Positions 17,350 to 26,930 of a DNA stretch of 64,000 nucleotides are shown in pieces. The stretch covers positions 248,001 to 312,000 of the forward strand of contig JAHBXC010000001.1 of the NCBI GenBank assembly GCA_019636675.1, read 5' to 3'. This DNA is from Phycisphaeraceae bacterium. GTDB taxonomy: Bacteria; Planctomycetota; Phycisphaerae; Phycisphaerales; UBA1924. Both the position numbers and the translations under genes were made by a program. Every line of letters begins with the position of its first letter. Within the stretch, counting starts at the first letter, position 1. The notes under the pieces are model-generated. The model saw only the letters and a list, made by a program, of their open reading frames with translations. It did no database searches and was not told the DNA's origin.

Positions 17350-18642
17350 ATGGAATCCATCCTTCTCCAAGGCGGGCGGGTGATCGACCCCGCGAACGGC
17401 ACCGATCGCGTGGCAGATGTCTCGATCCGGGATGGGCGGATCGACCGCGTCGAGCCGGGGGTCTCGACCGGATCGCACGATCGGGTCATCAACTGCCGCG
17501 ACATGATCGTAACCCCCGGCCTCGTCGATCCGCATGTTCACCTTCGCGACCCGGGCCAGACCCACAAGGAAGACATCGAGACCGGCACGCGCGCGGCGGC
17601 CTTCGGCGGGTTCACGACCGTCTGCTGCATGCCCAACACCTCCCCGGCGCTCGACACGCCCGAGACCCTCGAGCTCGTCGCGTCACGGGCGGCCAGGCGG
17701 GCGCACTGCCGCGTGTTCTGCGTCGCCGCGGCGACGAAGGGGCGCAAAGGCGAGGAACTCGCCGAGATCGCGCTGCTCGCCGACGCCGGCGCCGTCGGGT
17801 TCAGCGACGACGGCGACGCGATCGCCGATTCGGGCATGATGCTGCGCGCGCTCCGCGCGATCGCGCCGACCGGCAAGGCGTTCATGCAGCACTGCCAGGA
17901 CCCCTCGCTCACGCGTGGCTCATCGATGCACTCGGGCGAGGTGTCCGCGCGTCAGGGGCTGGTCGGCTGGCCGCGCGTCGCGGAGGAGATCATCATCGAG
18001 CGCGACATCCGGCTCGTGCGTGAGAGCGGATGCCCGTACCACGTCCAGCACATGAGCAGCGGCGGGTCGGTCGACCTGATCCGGCGGGCGCGCGGCGCGG
18101 GCCTGCCCGTGTCGGCCGAAGCGTCTCCCCACCACCTGCTGCTCACACACGAGTCGTGCGAAGGCTTCAACACCAGCGCGAAGATGAACCCGCCTCTGCG
18201 AGAGCGGGCGGATGTCGACGCGCTGCTGGCAGGCATCGCCGAAGGCGTGATCACCGTGCTCGCGACCGATCACGCCCCGCACACCGATGAAGAGAAGGCG
18301 TTGCCCTTCGAGGCCGCCCCGTTCGGCATCATCGGCCTGCAGACCGCGCTCCCGCTCTATATCCGCGCGCTGATCGGGCCGGGCGTGATCGGCTGGCCGC
18401 GTCTGATCGAGCTGATGACTCTGGAGCCGGCGCGCCTGTGCAGGCTCGATTCCTGCGGCATCGGCACGCTCTCCAAGGGCGCCGCGGCCGATGTGACCGT
18501 CATCGATCCCGACGCGAGCTGGACGATCCGGCGCGATGAGCTGCCGGGGCGCTCCCGCAACACGCCGTTCGACGGGTGGGATGTGCGAGGCCGGGCGGCG
18601 TTCACGGTCGTCGGGGGGCGGATCGCCCACGCGGCGGGGTGA
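17350..18642 (+). CDS. pyrC: Dihydroorotase, class I
   Basis: A 430-residue amidohydrolase that closes N-carbamoyl-aspartate to dihydroorotate in pyrimidine synthesis. Zinc-site residues are visible: His62 and His64 (DPHVHLRDPG), Asp153 in GFSDDG in place of a carboxylated lysine, as in the Aquifex-type class I enzyme, His181 (MQHCQD), His234 (HVQHMSS) and Asp307 (ATDHAPH). The ATG at 17350 is chosen because it starts the conserved strand ILLQGGRVIDP; upstream in-frame codons are low-complexity, and a -10-like element sits there. It is a single gene; its stop codon abuts the stop of the convergent operon without any gap. The assignment is secure at family level. Confidence 0.92.
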   Translation: MESILLQGGRVIDPANGTDRVADVSIRDGRIDRVEPGVSTGSHDRVINCRDMIVTPGLVDPHVHLRDPGQTHKEDIETGTRAAAFGGFTTVCCMPNTSPALDTPETLELVASRAARRAHCRVFCVAAATKGRKGEELAEIALLADAGAVGFSDDGDAIADSGMMLRALRAIAPTGKAFMQHCQDPSLTRGSSMHSGEVSARQGLVGWPRVAEEIIIERDIRLVRESGCPYHVQHMSSGGSVDLIRRARGAGLPVSAEASPHHLLLTHESCEGFNTSAKMNPPLRERADVDALLAGIAEGVITVLATDHAPHTDEEKALPFEAAPFGIIGLQTALPLYIRALIGPGVIGWPRLIELMTLEPARLCRLDSCGIGTLSKGAAADVTVIDPDASWTIRRDELPGRSRNTPFDGWDVRGRAAFTVVGGRIAHAAG

Positions 18643-19557
18643 TCACCCTCGGGACGGCGCCTGCGTCGCCGGCACCCACCCGCCCTCGCGCCAGATCGTT
18701 CTATCGGTGGGGACACGCAGGCGCTCTGCAAGACGGGCCGGGTCAATGTCCTGGAACGGCTCGACGCGCCCGGCGGCGGTCTGCGCGCTCCATGCAGCGT
18801 CGGCCCCGCTGAGCAGAAGGGACTCGACGCGCATCTGCGAGACGAGGTCGATGGGCGAAAGGGCCGGGCTCGGGTCGCCGCCGCAGGTCCTGCACAAGCG
18901 ACGGCGCGAGTCCGGGTTGAGGTCATCGCGCACGGCGCGGAGGTTCCGACACTCGCGGCAGCTGGGGCGTGACTCGATCTCACGGAGCATCCCGGCGACG
19001 TTCCGGAGCGTGGGCGCGTGCTGGGCCAGCAGCGACCGGACATCGGTTCTGGCGAGTGGCTCGCGCGCTTCGAGGAAGCGGCCGGCGCGATACTCCCCGA
19101 GCGCCGTCGCCAGCGCGAGCGACGCGTCGTCGCTGCCCTGCGAGCCGCGCGAGAGCATGAACATGCCGGGCGGCTCGTAGATGTCGTCGTCGCTGCGCAT
19201 CGCCTCGGCCAGGGCGCCGACATACTTCCGGTCCTCGTCGGAGTCGAGCAGGTCGAGCTCCAGGAGCGCGAGGCACACGCTGCGCGACAGCCGGGACGAC
19301 GCGCCGGCGGCTCGGTCGAGTTCGTAGGCGAGGACGAAGAGCCGGCGCGCCAGCGCTCGTCCCTCCGGGCCCTGGATCTCGGACGCGACCTCCTCCGCGA
19401 GCTCGAAATACGCGATGGGTCGCGACGGCGTCAGCGCGGCGAGGCGTGCGTCCAGCGACGCGATCCCGCTGCCGAGCTGCGCAACGGGCTGAGCGGCCGC
19501 TACGCCTGCGAGCGGAACCGCCCAGAGTACGGTCGCCAAGAGCACGGGCCTGATCAT
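18643..19557 (-). CDS. Exported hypothetical protein with a four-cysteine knuckle (last gene of the vWA operon)
   Basis: A 304-residue protein I do not recognise. It has a signal peptide (IRPVLLATVLWAVPLAGVAAA, cleaved near AQP), a helical middle and a paired-CxxC motif: Cys200-x2-Cys203 and Cys222-x2-Cys225, as in small zinc ribbons. Its ATG overlaps the TGA of the upstream gene by 4 bp, so it should be translationally coupled to it. It is the distal gene of a five-gene minus-strand cluster (vWA protein, two exported proteins, one membrane-anchored protein, this one). An exported zinc knuckle is unusual because zinc ribbons are mostly cytoplasmic. No function can be assigned. Confidence 0.75.
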   Translation of the reverse strand: MIRPVLLATVLWAVPLAGVAAAQPVAQLGSGIASLDARLAALTPSRPIAYFELAEEVASEIQGPEGRALARRLFVLAYELDRAAGASSRLSRSVCLALLELDLLDSDEDRKYVGALAEAMRSDDDIYEPPGMFMLSRGSQGSDDASLALATALGEYRAGRFLEAREPLARTDVRSLLAQHAPTLRNVAGMLREIESRPSCRECRNLRAVRDDLNPDSRRRLCRTCGGDPSPALSPIDLVSQMRVESLLLSGADAAWSAQTAAGRVEPFQDIDPARLAERLRVPTDRTIWREGGWVPATQAPSRG

Positions 19558-21974
19558 CGGGGGGACTCCTCACCAAATCGGAGCGCCCAGAGCGAGAGCG
19601 ACGCGAACTCGGCCGCCTCGATCTGGTCGGCGACGCTCGGGGCCGATCGAAGCCGATCGCGCAGCGTGGTCAGAACCTGTTCGATCGCCGGCTCGCGCGA
19701 GGGTCGCTCGACGGCGAGCAGCAGCGCGAACGACTCGGCGGCGTTCGTCGCCTCAGCGGCGAAACGCTGCATATCGCCCGTCGCGATCGTCCTTCTCGCG
19801 ATATGTCTTCGACGCAGGAGTTCGACCCGTTCGTTCGCCGACAGCCCCCCCGCCGCGGTCGCTTCGTGCAAGAGCGATGTGACAAGCTCCTCGGCGGCGG
19901 CGCGGGGCGTCGCGTTGGCGTCGAGCGTCACGCCGGCGCGCACGCCGAACGACTCCTTGATCGCGGCGGCGTACGAATCGGCGGGGTCCAGCGATGCACC
20001 ACCGGTCAGGATGGCCAGCAGACGGTTCACGAGCGCGCGACGAGTCTCCACGACCCACGACGCGTCCTCGATCGGGGGCAGCGACCGACCGGCGGTCGCT
20101 TCGAAGATGTCCTGCATCGCGCGAGCGCGCGGCGCCCTGGGCAGCGACTCGAGCGCCGCGTTGATCACGGTTGGGTCGCTCGCGCGGAACTCGACGATTC
20201 GACCCGCGATCCGGCGCACCTCGGCCGGCGTGCCGAGCATCGCGGCCTCGAAGACGACCTCCGCGTCGATCGGGCCGAGCTCACGCCCCTCGCTCAACAG
20301 GTTCCGGAGGATGTCGATGCGGTCCTGCGCGTTCTGCCTGGCGTTGAGGTAGCGGATCGCGAAGGCGCCGTCGCCGCTCCTGGGCGAGAGCGCGTCGAGA
20401 CGAGGCTGGCCAGGCGGGGGCGTCGACAGCGTGCCGGCCGGGTCGTCGATGATGCGACGGGCGGAGTCGGGCTCGCCCTTCCAGAGCAGGGCCGCCGCCT
20501 CGTTGAGACGGGCGATGTGCGCCGCTTCGCGAAGGCGCGCCAGCGGGTCGGCGCTCATGCTGTCCCACGGCTCCTTGCCGCGCAGCGAGACCGCCACCCT
20601 CCAGCGGTCGAGAACGGACGCGGCGATCACCGACTGACCGGAGCCCCACCGCGCGTTCAGGCGGCTGCGCAGTTCTGAACGCTGATAACTCGACGCCCCG
20701 GCGGACAGCGTGTCGTTGACGCTCATGCCCGACTCTGGCGCATTCATCGACAGCCACTGCGTCACCACGCCCAGCTCGCGCGTCGCGAACCGGCGATGGT
20801 CTTCGAGCCAGCCGATCAACCGGCCTCGCGCGTTCCCGCGCGCGCTCCAGTCGCACTGCGCGAGCAGAACAGTCAGGCGATCGCGGAGCTGCACATCGCT
20901 CGGCCGGGCTGAGGCGGCGGCGAGCACCGCTTCCGCCGCGTCGAGCGCGACGCCGGGCAGGGCGCCGGGGTTGAGCTCGGTCGCCGTCAGCAGCGCGCTG
21001 TCCCAGGCCTTCCACGCGTCGCGCGAGGCCGGCGCCGCGTCGGCAGACGGGGACGCCAGTCTGGTCGCGACGGCTCGCAGGGCCGCGATCGCGCCGAGTT
21101 CAAACGACGCGTCGAGCGAGGAGCCGAGCTGCACCCCGACCGCGCCCGCGCGCTGCTGGGCCGACTGGCGCAGCGACTCCGCGAGATCGCGCTCACGCAG
21201 CAGACGGGTCGCGACGCCGGCGGACCACACCGCGCGGAGCAGGGCCGTGGCGTCGAGCGATTCGCGCGAGAGCATCGCGTCGAGCGGGCCGAACGCGGCG
21301 GTGCTCGCGCGTGGTGCGTCGCGACCCTCGGACGACCGGAGGAGAAACTCGACCTGGAGCTCGAGCGCTGCGACTCGCTGGGATCGGTCGATCACGGTCC
21401 ACGAATCCCCCAGGACATCGACCGCCTGCGCGAACCGTGCAATCGCGTCAGACGGGTCCGAGCGGTATCCGAACGAGGCACGCCGGAGCGCACGGACGAC
21501 GCCGCTGGCGTCGATGGATTCGTCCGGCTCCCTCGTGATCGGCGCACGGGTCGTTGACTGGACACTCGTGTCACGCTCGCGTGTCGGCGACTGCCCCGCC
21601 CCCGCGTCGAATCCGGGGGATGGGTCGCGCGTCGGATCGTCGCCCCTGATCGCCGGGGCGCGACCGATGGAGAGGACCACTGCGGCAACGGCGCAGACCA
21701 GCGAGCCAGCGGACAGCGTGATCACGAGCGGCGTGTTCACGCCCTGCTTCTTTCGTGGCAGCTTTCCCGGCGTCGCGTGCGATGGGATCTCCCCGGGACG
21801 CGCAGTCGCGGCGGGCGCCGGCGTAAGTGGCGACGAGGCGGGCGCCGGGCCAGCTGCGAACGCGGGAAACGCCGACGCGAGGACGGCTCGACGACGACGC
21901 GACGTCGGCGACACGGTCGCAGGGCGCGGGCCCGCGAGAAAGGACGCGAGATCGAACGGCGGTGAGGATGTCAT
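19554..21974 (-). CDS. Large membrane-anchored helical protein (vWA operon, gene 4)
   Basis: An 806-residue protein of unknown family. The ATG at 21974 overlaps the upstream stop by 4 bp; a longer frame would read through a GC-rich shadow. The first 80 residues are Pro/Ala/Ser-rich with a basic RRRR patch, then comes a single membrane segment at about 82-104 (TPLVITLSAGSLVCAVAAVV). After a disordered linker the remaining 600 residues are predicted by eye to be helical repeats rich in Ala, Leu and Arg, without a recognisable motif. The topology suggests a cytoplasmic N-tail and a large periplasmic repeat region. It is co-translated with the neighbours and presumably part of the same envelope assembly. 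Confidence 0.75.
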   Translation of the reverse strand: MTSSPPFDLASFLAGPRPATVSPTSRRRRAVLASAFPAFAAGPAPASSPLTPAPAATARPGEIPSHATPGKLPRKKQGVNTPLVITLSAGSLVCAVAAVVLSIGRAPAIRGDDPTRDPSPGFDAGAGQSPTRERDTSVQSTTRAPITREPDESIDASGVVRALRRASFGYRSDPSDAIARFAQAVDVLGDSWTVIDRSQRVAALELQVEFLLRSSEGRDAPRASTAAFGPLDAMLSRESLDATALLRAVWSAGVATRLLRERDLAESLRQSAQQRAGAVGVQLGSSLDASFELGAIAALRAVATRLASPSADAAPASRDAWKAWDSALLTATELNPGALPGVALDAAEAVLAAASARPSDVQLRDRLTVLLAQCDWSARGNARGRLIGWLEDHRRFATRELGVVTQWLSMNAPESGMSVNDTLSAGASSYQRSELRSRLNARWGSGQSVIAASVLDRWRVAVSLRGKEPWDSMSADPLARLREAAHIARLNEAAALLWKGEPDSARRIIDDPAGTLSTPPPGQPRLDALSPRSGDGAFAIRYLNARQNAQDRIDILRNLLSEGRELGPIDAEVVFEAAMLGTPAEVRRIAGRIVEFRASDPTVINAALESLPRAPRARAMQDIFEATAGRSLPPIEDASWVVETRRALVNRLLAILTGGASLDPADSYAAAIKESFGVRAGVTLDANATPRAAAEELVTSLLHEATAAGGLSANERVELLRRRHIARRTIATGDMQRFAAEATNAAESFALLLAVERPSREPAIEQVLTTLRDRLRSAPSVADQIEAAEFASLSLWALRFGEESPR

Positions 21975-24661
21975 CGGTCGCCCCGTGTGCCGCGACCAGC
22001 GTCGACTCGCTCTCGCAGGGACGCGAATCTCGCGTCCCACGGAGGCGCCCCACCCGTGGGAAAGAGCTCGAAATGTCGGGAAAGCAGCGCCGCGGCGTCG
22101 GCCTCGCTGAAGCGCGCCGTCACGCGCGCAAGGTGGTACGACGCCTCGAACCAGGAGTCGGACCCGAACTCTGCGCCCGCCTTGAGCACCCTCCACGCGT
22201 CGGACGCGTCGGAGTATTCATCGGCGAGCTCCGCGAGCTGCGCGGAACGGCGGAGCGCCTGCGAGGACGACGGGTGTGCCACGAGAACGCGCCGGATGAG
22301 ACGTCGTGCGAGGCCGAGCGCCTCGCGGTCCCCTTCTTCGCTGGCGAGCAGCGCGCCGGCGTCGCTGACCGCGAGGTACACGCCAAGCACGGCGCCGTCG
22401 CGCAGGGTCGCCTCGCCAGTCCCGAACGAGTCGATCACCCGAACGCCGGAAGCGACGACGGCGCGAGCGTACGCGGTGGTGGAAGGCGACTCCCGCCACG
22501 CCGCCAACGCGCGACGGTACGCGAGGCGGTCGGCGGCGACGAGGAAGGCGCCGGCGCCGGGCGCGTCGATCGCGCGCAGCGAGGTGAGTGCGCTCTCGGC
22601 GCGAGTCGCGTCGTTGACGAGCAGGGCGATCTGCAGTTCGCGGTAGCGGAACTCGGCGAGCGTGTCGGGCTCGCGGACCAGACCTGCGCGAACGAGCGTG
22701 CCCAGACGGTCCGCGGCGCGCTGCGCGAGCGCTGGCTCCGAAACGGAGTCGGTGAGCATGACGGCGAGGATCTGCCTCGCGAGAAGAACGGCCCGGGCCG
22801 CAGCGTCGGAATCGCCCCCGAGCGCAGACTGTGTGTCGGCGTCCAGGAGCGGGCCAGCGATCTCGGCGAAGCGGAGCGCCTCGGCTCGGGCGGCGTCGCC
22901 GGGCGCGCTCTGCGCAGCGCGGAAGAGCATGGCCGCGGCCTGACGCCTGGCGGCGATGTACGACGAGGAGCCCGGTTCGATCGAGAGCAGCGCGTCGAGA
23001 AGATCGGGGTTCTGCGTCGTCGCGCTCTCGCGGGACGCGCGCTCGAGCACGAGCGCCCCGGCGCGCGGGTCGCTGGGGAAGCGATCGGAGAACTCCCGCC
23101 CCGCGTCCGCGGCGAGCGTCTCGAACTTCGAGCGGTCGTGCGACGCGTGCCTGGCAGCGAGGCGGAGCGATCGGACGCGGTTCCAGAGCGCGTCGGCGGC
23201 GCGAGGGCCCGACATCGACGATCCGGCCTGCTCGAAGAGCGCCGCGGCGGCGAGGAGCGCGTCGGGATCGGCGCCGGCGCTGAAGAACGCGGCGCTGGCG
23301 CGCAGCATCATCGCGTCGAGCATCGCGTCTCCGGCGGACTTCGCGTCGGGCGCTCGCAGCGCCGCCTCGAGCAGGCGGGACGCGTGCGCATAGAGCGACG
23401 CGAGCGAGGGATCAGCGCTGGGCTCGTCGGGCGCGCCCGCCTGGGAGTGCGCGTCCCGCGCCGCGCGGAACGCCTGTAACCCCCGGACGTAATCGGTCAC
23501 GAACCCGACATCGCCGAGCGCTTCGGTGCCGTAGCGCTGCGCGAGGTCGATGACCTGCGGCGTCTGGCCGGAGGCGACGAGATCGGCGAAGGCGACGCGG
23601 CGCAGCGCCTGCTGCGGCGCGGGCTGCCCCCCCTGGGGCAACTCGAACGCGAGAACCGCGACGAGGCGCGATGTGGCAGGGTCGAGCGGCTTTGTCGGCG
23701 CGCTCTCGGGCGCCGACGCGGGCACGCCGCGGAGCTCGCGGACGTATTCGAACAGTTCGGTCCACCGGGCGGCCCTGGCGAGAGTGATGATGCGTCGCTT
23801 CGCGGCGAAGGCGAGCAGTTCTGCGTTCTCACGGTTCGATTCCTCGACCGCGTCGATCCAGCGCGTCGCGAGCGCCGCGTCGCCCGAGACGCTGATGCTC
23901 GCCGAGACGCCCAGCGCGGCGCGGGCGACGTGCTCGAAGCGAAGCGTCTGATCTGGCACGCGGTCGAGCGTGGGCGGTTTGCCGGGCTCCGCGTTGAGAA
24001 TCCAGCCGAACCGCGGCAGCGCCTCGATCGCCGGGGCCCGCTGGTTCGTCATCTCGGCGAGATACGTCAGGCACCAACCCGCGAGATACATCGCCATTGA
24101 GCGCTGCCGGCGCGCGTCGGCGAGCTGCTGCGCGATGGCTTCCTCATCGGCGCCGTCGCGGGCGGCCTGCTCCATGCGTTCGAGATTGTCGACGCGCCGG
24201 TGCGCGACCGTGCCCAGACGCCCCAGCTCGGCGGCGAGCGTCGTGAAGACCCGGCGCGCCTCCTCTGCTTCTTCGGATGAGGCGAGGCGCAGACGCCAGC
24301 GCTCGGCGATCTGCTCGGCGTTCGAGTACGCGGCGCGATGAAGACTCAGACGCAGGTCCAGCGAGTCGGCCTCGGGGATGACATCGAGGAGTGCGCGCGC
24401 ACGGCGCTCCAGGTCGGCACGCCTCGACGCGTTCGTCGTGGATTCGAGTTCCTGAGCGACAAGCCGAGTCAGCCGCTCGGCGAGCGCGGCGCGTTCGGCG
24501 CCCCCGACGGCCGAGAGGCGCGCCTCGAGGTGCTCGATAAGGGCAGAGCCGAGGGAGTGCGACTCAAGATACCGCTCAAGCGCAAGGTCGCCTGTGCTCT
24601 GCGCGAGCGCGTGCGACGCGCACGCCGCCAGAGAGATCATCGCGAGGCACGCGCGGTTCAC
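21971..24661 (-). CDS. Large exported helical-repeat protein (vWA operon, gene 3)
   Basis: An 896-residue protein with a signal peptide (NRACLAMISLAACASHALAQ) and an almost wholly alpha-helical body with the spacing of TPR-like or similar solenoid repeats. No catalytic motif is seen. The GTG at 24661 is preferred as start because it overlaps the upstream TGA (GTGA) and supplies the basic n-region of the signal peptide; ATG at 24640 is the alternative. Its own stop overlaps the start of gene 4 (ATGA). Such solenoids usually serve as protein-protein scaffolds. Together with genes 2, 4 and 5 it may form a periplasmic complex around the vWA protein, which is inference. Confidence 0.75.
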   Translation of the reverse strand: MNRACLAMISLAACASHALAQSTGDLALERYLESHSLGSALIEHLEARLSAVGGAERAALAERLTRLVAQELESTTNASRRADLERRARALLDVIPEADSLDLRLSLHRAAYSNAEQIAERWRLRLASSEEAEEARRVFTTLAAELGRLGTVAHRRVDNLERMEQAARDGADEEAIAQQLADARRQRSMAMYLAGWCLTYLAEMTNQRAPAIEALPRFGWILNAEPGKPPTLDRVPDQTLRFEHVARAALGVSASISVSGDAALATRWIDAVEESNRENAELLAFAAKRRIITLARAARWTELFEYVRELRGVPASAPESAPTKPLDPATSRLVAVLAFELPQGGQPAPQQALRRVAFADLVASGQTPQVIDLAQRYGTEALGDVGFVTDYVRGLQAFRAARDAHSQAGAPDEPSADPSLASLYAHASRLLEAALRAPDAKSAGDAMLDAMMLRASAAFFSAGADPDALLAAAALFEQAGSSMSGPRAADALWNRVRSLRLAARHASHDRSKFETLAADAGREFSDRFPSDPRAGALVLERASRESATTQNPDLLDALLSIEPGSSSYIAARRQAAAMLFRAAQSAPGDAARAEALRFAEIAGPLLDADTQSALGGDSDAAARAVLLARQILAVMLTDSVSEPALAQRAADRLGTLVRAGLVREPDTLAEFRYRELQIALLVNDATRAESALTSLRAIDAPGAGAFLVAADRLAYRRALAAWRESPSTTAYARAVVASGVRVIDSFGTGEATLRDGAVLGVYLAVSDAGALLASEEGDREALGLARRLIRRVLVAHPSSSQALRRSAQLAELADEYSDASDAWRVLKAGAEFGSDSWFEASYHLARVTARFSEADAAALLSRHFELFPTGGAPPWDARFASLRERVDAGRGTRGDR

Positions 24662-25785
24662 GGGGCGACCTCGGCGCCGGCGCGGTCCATCCAGACGATC
24701 GCCGGGTGAGTCGGCATCGTCCGCTCGAGCTCGGTGCGCAGGGCCGCGGCGCGGGTGTCCTCGCCCCTGCGCCGGAATTCGACGGACGACCTGGCGAGCG
24801 CAAGGCCGGTCAGGTACCGCTGCGTCTGCGAGAACCGCGCCGGGAGGTGGAGGAGGTGGACGACCCCGAGCAGCCGCGTGCGTTCGTCGTCTGCGCCGAG
24901 TCGCGAGGCGCCGATCGCGTACCTGGCCCACGCTTCGCGCCAGGAACCCGCGTCGGCACGGAGATTCGGCTCGAGCGCGTCGGCGGCGCGTCGGGCCACC
25001 GCGGCTTCGGCGTGCTGCGCGAGGGCGAGGTTGAGCGCGAAGCGCACCTCGGGGTTCGCCCCGACGTCGCCGATGTCGGGGGCGGTCTGACCGCGCGCGA
25101 ACGACGCTTCCGCCGCCCATCGGTACACATCGAAGAGCGCCGACGCGACGGGGTCGCCCGCGATGACGGAGTTCGGCTCGGTCGTCGCCAGGCGCTCAAC
25201 CGCGAGCGAGTGCACGAACACCGGGGGAAGCTGCGGATCCAGCAACGCGATCGCGCTCGCGGCGTCGCCCGCGATCGACCGGCGCAGCGCGACCGAGGTC
25301 GCCCACGGCTCGACGGCGGCGGGCAGCGCGGATCGCATCAGCCGGACTCTGGCCGTGCCCTCAGCGATCACCAGCCCCGTCGGCCCGTCCAGTCTGACGA
25401 CGGCGTCTGCGTCGTCCGCTGCGTCGGCGTCGATGGCCGCCTTCCAGAGTCGTTCAAAGATCGGTTCGGCGAGTTCGATGTCGCCTCGCTGCAGACGCTG
25501 CCACCCTCGCCACGCGTCGTCGGAGAGCGAGCGGTAGTCCTGGGCGGCGCCCTCGAAGTCGCCCCCGACGCGTTTGACCTCGTGCCAGCCGAGCACGCGC
25601 GTGGACGCGTCGTCGCGAGCGACGCGCACGCCGGCGGGGCTTACCTCAACGACGACCTCGTCGACCCACGCCCCGCCGCGAAGCTCGACCTGCCCGGACG
25701 CGCCGGCTGTCAGCGCAAGACACAGCGCGCCGTGGAGGAGCGTTCGTCGGGGGATCGTGCGCGTGTGGATCGTCGGTCGTCTCAT
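24658..25785 (-). CDS. Exported hypothetical protein (vWA operon, gene 2)
   Basis: A 375-residue protein. The N-terminus carries an RR pair before a hydrophobic stretch (IPRRTLLHGALCLALTAGAS), compatible with a Sec or possibly a Tat signal. A short beta-rich part (VELRGGAWVDEVVVEVSPAG, GWHEVKRV) precedes a helical region (about 75-370) that resembles the repeat architecture of gene 3. The ATG at 25785 overlaps the stop of the vWA gene by 4 bp, and its stop overlaps the GTG start of gene 3. I do not recognise the family. The tight coupling implies stoichiometric production with its neighbours. Confidence 0.75.
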   Translation of the reverse strand: MRRPTIHTRTIPRRTLLHGALCLALTAGASGQVELRGGAWVDEVVVEVSPAGVRVARDDASTRVLGWHEVKRVGGDFEGAAQDYRSLSDDAWRGWQRLQRGDIELAEPIFERLWKAAIDADAADDADAVVRLDGPTGLVIAEGTARVRLMRSALPAAVEPWATSVALRRSIAGDAASAIALLDPQLPPVFVHSLAVERLATTEPNSVIAGDPVASALFDVYRWAAEASFARGQTAPDIGDVGANPEVRFALNLALAQHAEAAVARRAADALEPNLRADAGSWREAWARYAIGASRLGADDERTRLLGVVHLLHLPARFSQTQRYLTGLALARSSVEFRRRGEDTRAAALRTELERTMPTHPAIVWMDRAGAEVAP

Positions 25786-26801
25786 GGGCCGGGCACGTAC
25801 ACATATGTTCCGCCCGAGGCGCGCGCGATATCGCGCATCAGCGTCTCGGCCTCGCGGCTGACGAACGCGATGCAGTGTATCGGGACCGGCCGATCCGTGG
25901 CGCGATTGAGCCGGACGACCTGATCGGCGACGGCCGGGTCGAAGAGCCCGTCGGTCATGAAATAGATCGCGTCCGGACGCGGCTTGAGCGCGAAAGCGAT
26001 GTCGAACGCCGGAGCTGGATAGGTGCCGCCTCCGGCCACGATTTTGCTGATCATCTCGAAGGTGCGCCGCTTGTTGGGCTCGCTGGCGTCGACCCATCGC
26101 GAGCGCCCGCCGAGGGGGACCGCGTCGCTGTTGAAGAGGACGATCAGGAACGAGGACGCGCCGACGAGCCCGTCGATGGAGTTCGTCAGCTCGCGCTTGA
26201 GCGCCGTGAGGCGGTCGCCCTGCATGGAGCCGGAGACATCGACGACGTAGACGAATCGGGAGCCGCGCGCTTCGACGCCGAAGAATCGAGAGCCGCCCCC
26301 CCCGCCGCCGCCGGCGCTCAGGTCGCCAAACCCGTCGCTGGCGCCGTCGCCTGCGCCCGACCCGCCCCCCAGGCCCGCGCCCGAGATGCCCGAGAGCGCC
26401 GCGGGCGCGCCGCTGGAGAGGTCGATGGCCAGACCGCTGCCCCCGGCGAGCGCGTCGAGGTCGACGCTCGGGGTCTCGATGGTCGGGAGGTTGCTGGCCG
26501 CGGCGTCGGCGATCGCGAGTTCGCTGGCCGAGAGCGAGGTCAGCGTCGTCTCGGCGACGATTCCCCCTCCCTCACCGGACGCGATGAGCCGGTTTCCGCC
26601 CCCGCCCACTCCGCCGCCCCCGACGACGATGGTCGCGGCCAGAGCGGCCAGCACGAGGTGGACCAGCACGGAAACCGCGACGCCAGCCGACGTCGCGCTG
26701 CCGATCCAGATCGCGAGGCGCGTGAGGGGGCCGAAGCGCTGGGGCTCGTCGGCGTTCGCCTCGTCCGGCGAGATGGTTGAAGTTCCGGTGTTGATCGTCA
26801 T
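25782..26801 (-). CDS. Membrane-anchored von Willebrand factor A domain protein (vWA operon, gene 1)
   Basis: A 339-residue protein: short polar N-terminus, one membrane segment at about 38-60 (SAGVAVSVLVHLVLAALAAT), a long Gly/Ser-rich linker (61-171, with runs of up to seven glycines), then a vWA domain (about 180-335). The metal-ion-dependent adhesion site is intact: DVSGSM (188-193), Thr260 (GGGTYP) and Asp284 (MTDG). The FFGVEARGSRFVYVVD lead-in is a wording I associate with planctomycete vWA proteins. The ATG at 26801 is chosen because it starts the cytoplasmic tail; no strong ribosome-binding site is seen. vWA domains mediate metal-dependent protein interactions; the partner here is probably encoded by the following four genes. 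Confidence 0.88.
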   Translation of the reverse strand: MTINTGTSTISPDEANADEPQRFGPLTRLAIWIGSATSAGVAVSVLVHLVLAALAATIVVGGGGVGGGGNRLIASGEGGGIVAETTLTSLSASELAIADAAASNLPTIETPSVDLDALAGGSGLAIDLSSGAPAALSGISGAGLGGGSGAGDGASDGFGDLSAGGGGGGGSRFFGVEARGSRFVYVVDVSGSMQGDRLTALKRELTNSIDGLVGASSFLIVLFNSDAVPLGGRSRWVDASEPNKRRTFEMISKIVAGGGTYPAPAFDIAFALKPRPDAIYFMTDGLFDPAVADQVVRLNRATDRPVPIHCIAFVSREAETLMRDIARASGGTYVYVPGP

Positions 26802-26916
26802 GAAGGGGCGCCCTCGGTGCTGGTGTTCTCCATGTGATACATCGACAGAGTGTCGCCGGGTTCCTTGAGCCGGGGAGAATTCGGGCGCGAAAAACACCCA
26901 AGTCCCGCCCGCTGTG

Positions 26917-26922
26917 TACCAT
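26917..26922 (+). promoter_or_regulatory. Candidate -10 element immediately before pyrH
   Basis: TACCAT ends eight bases before the pyrH ATG, with no Shine-Dalgarno sequence between. It predicts a leaderless transcript. Confidence 0.45.
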
Positions 26923-26930
26923 GCGGCCCC

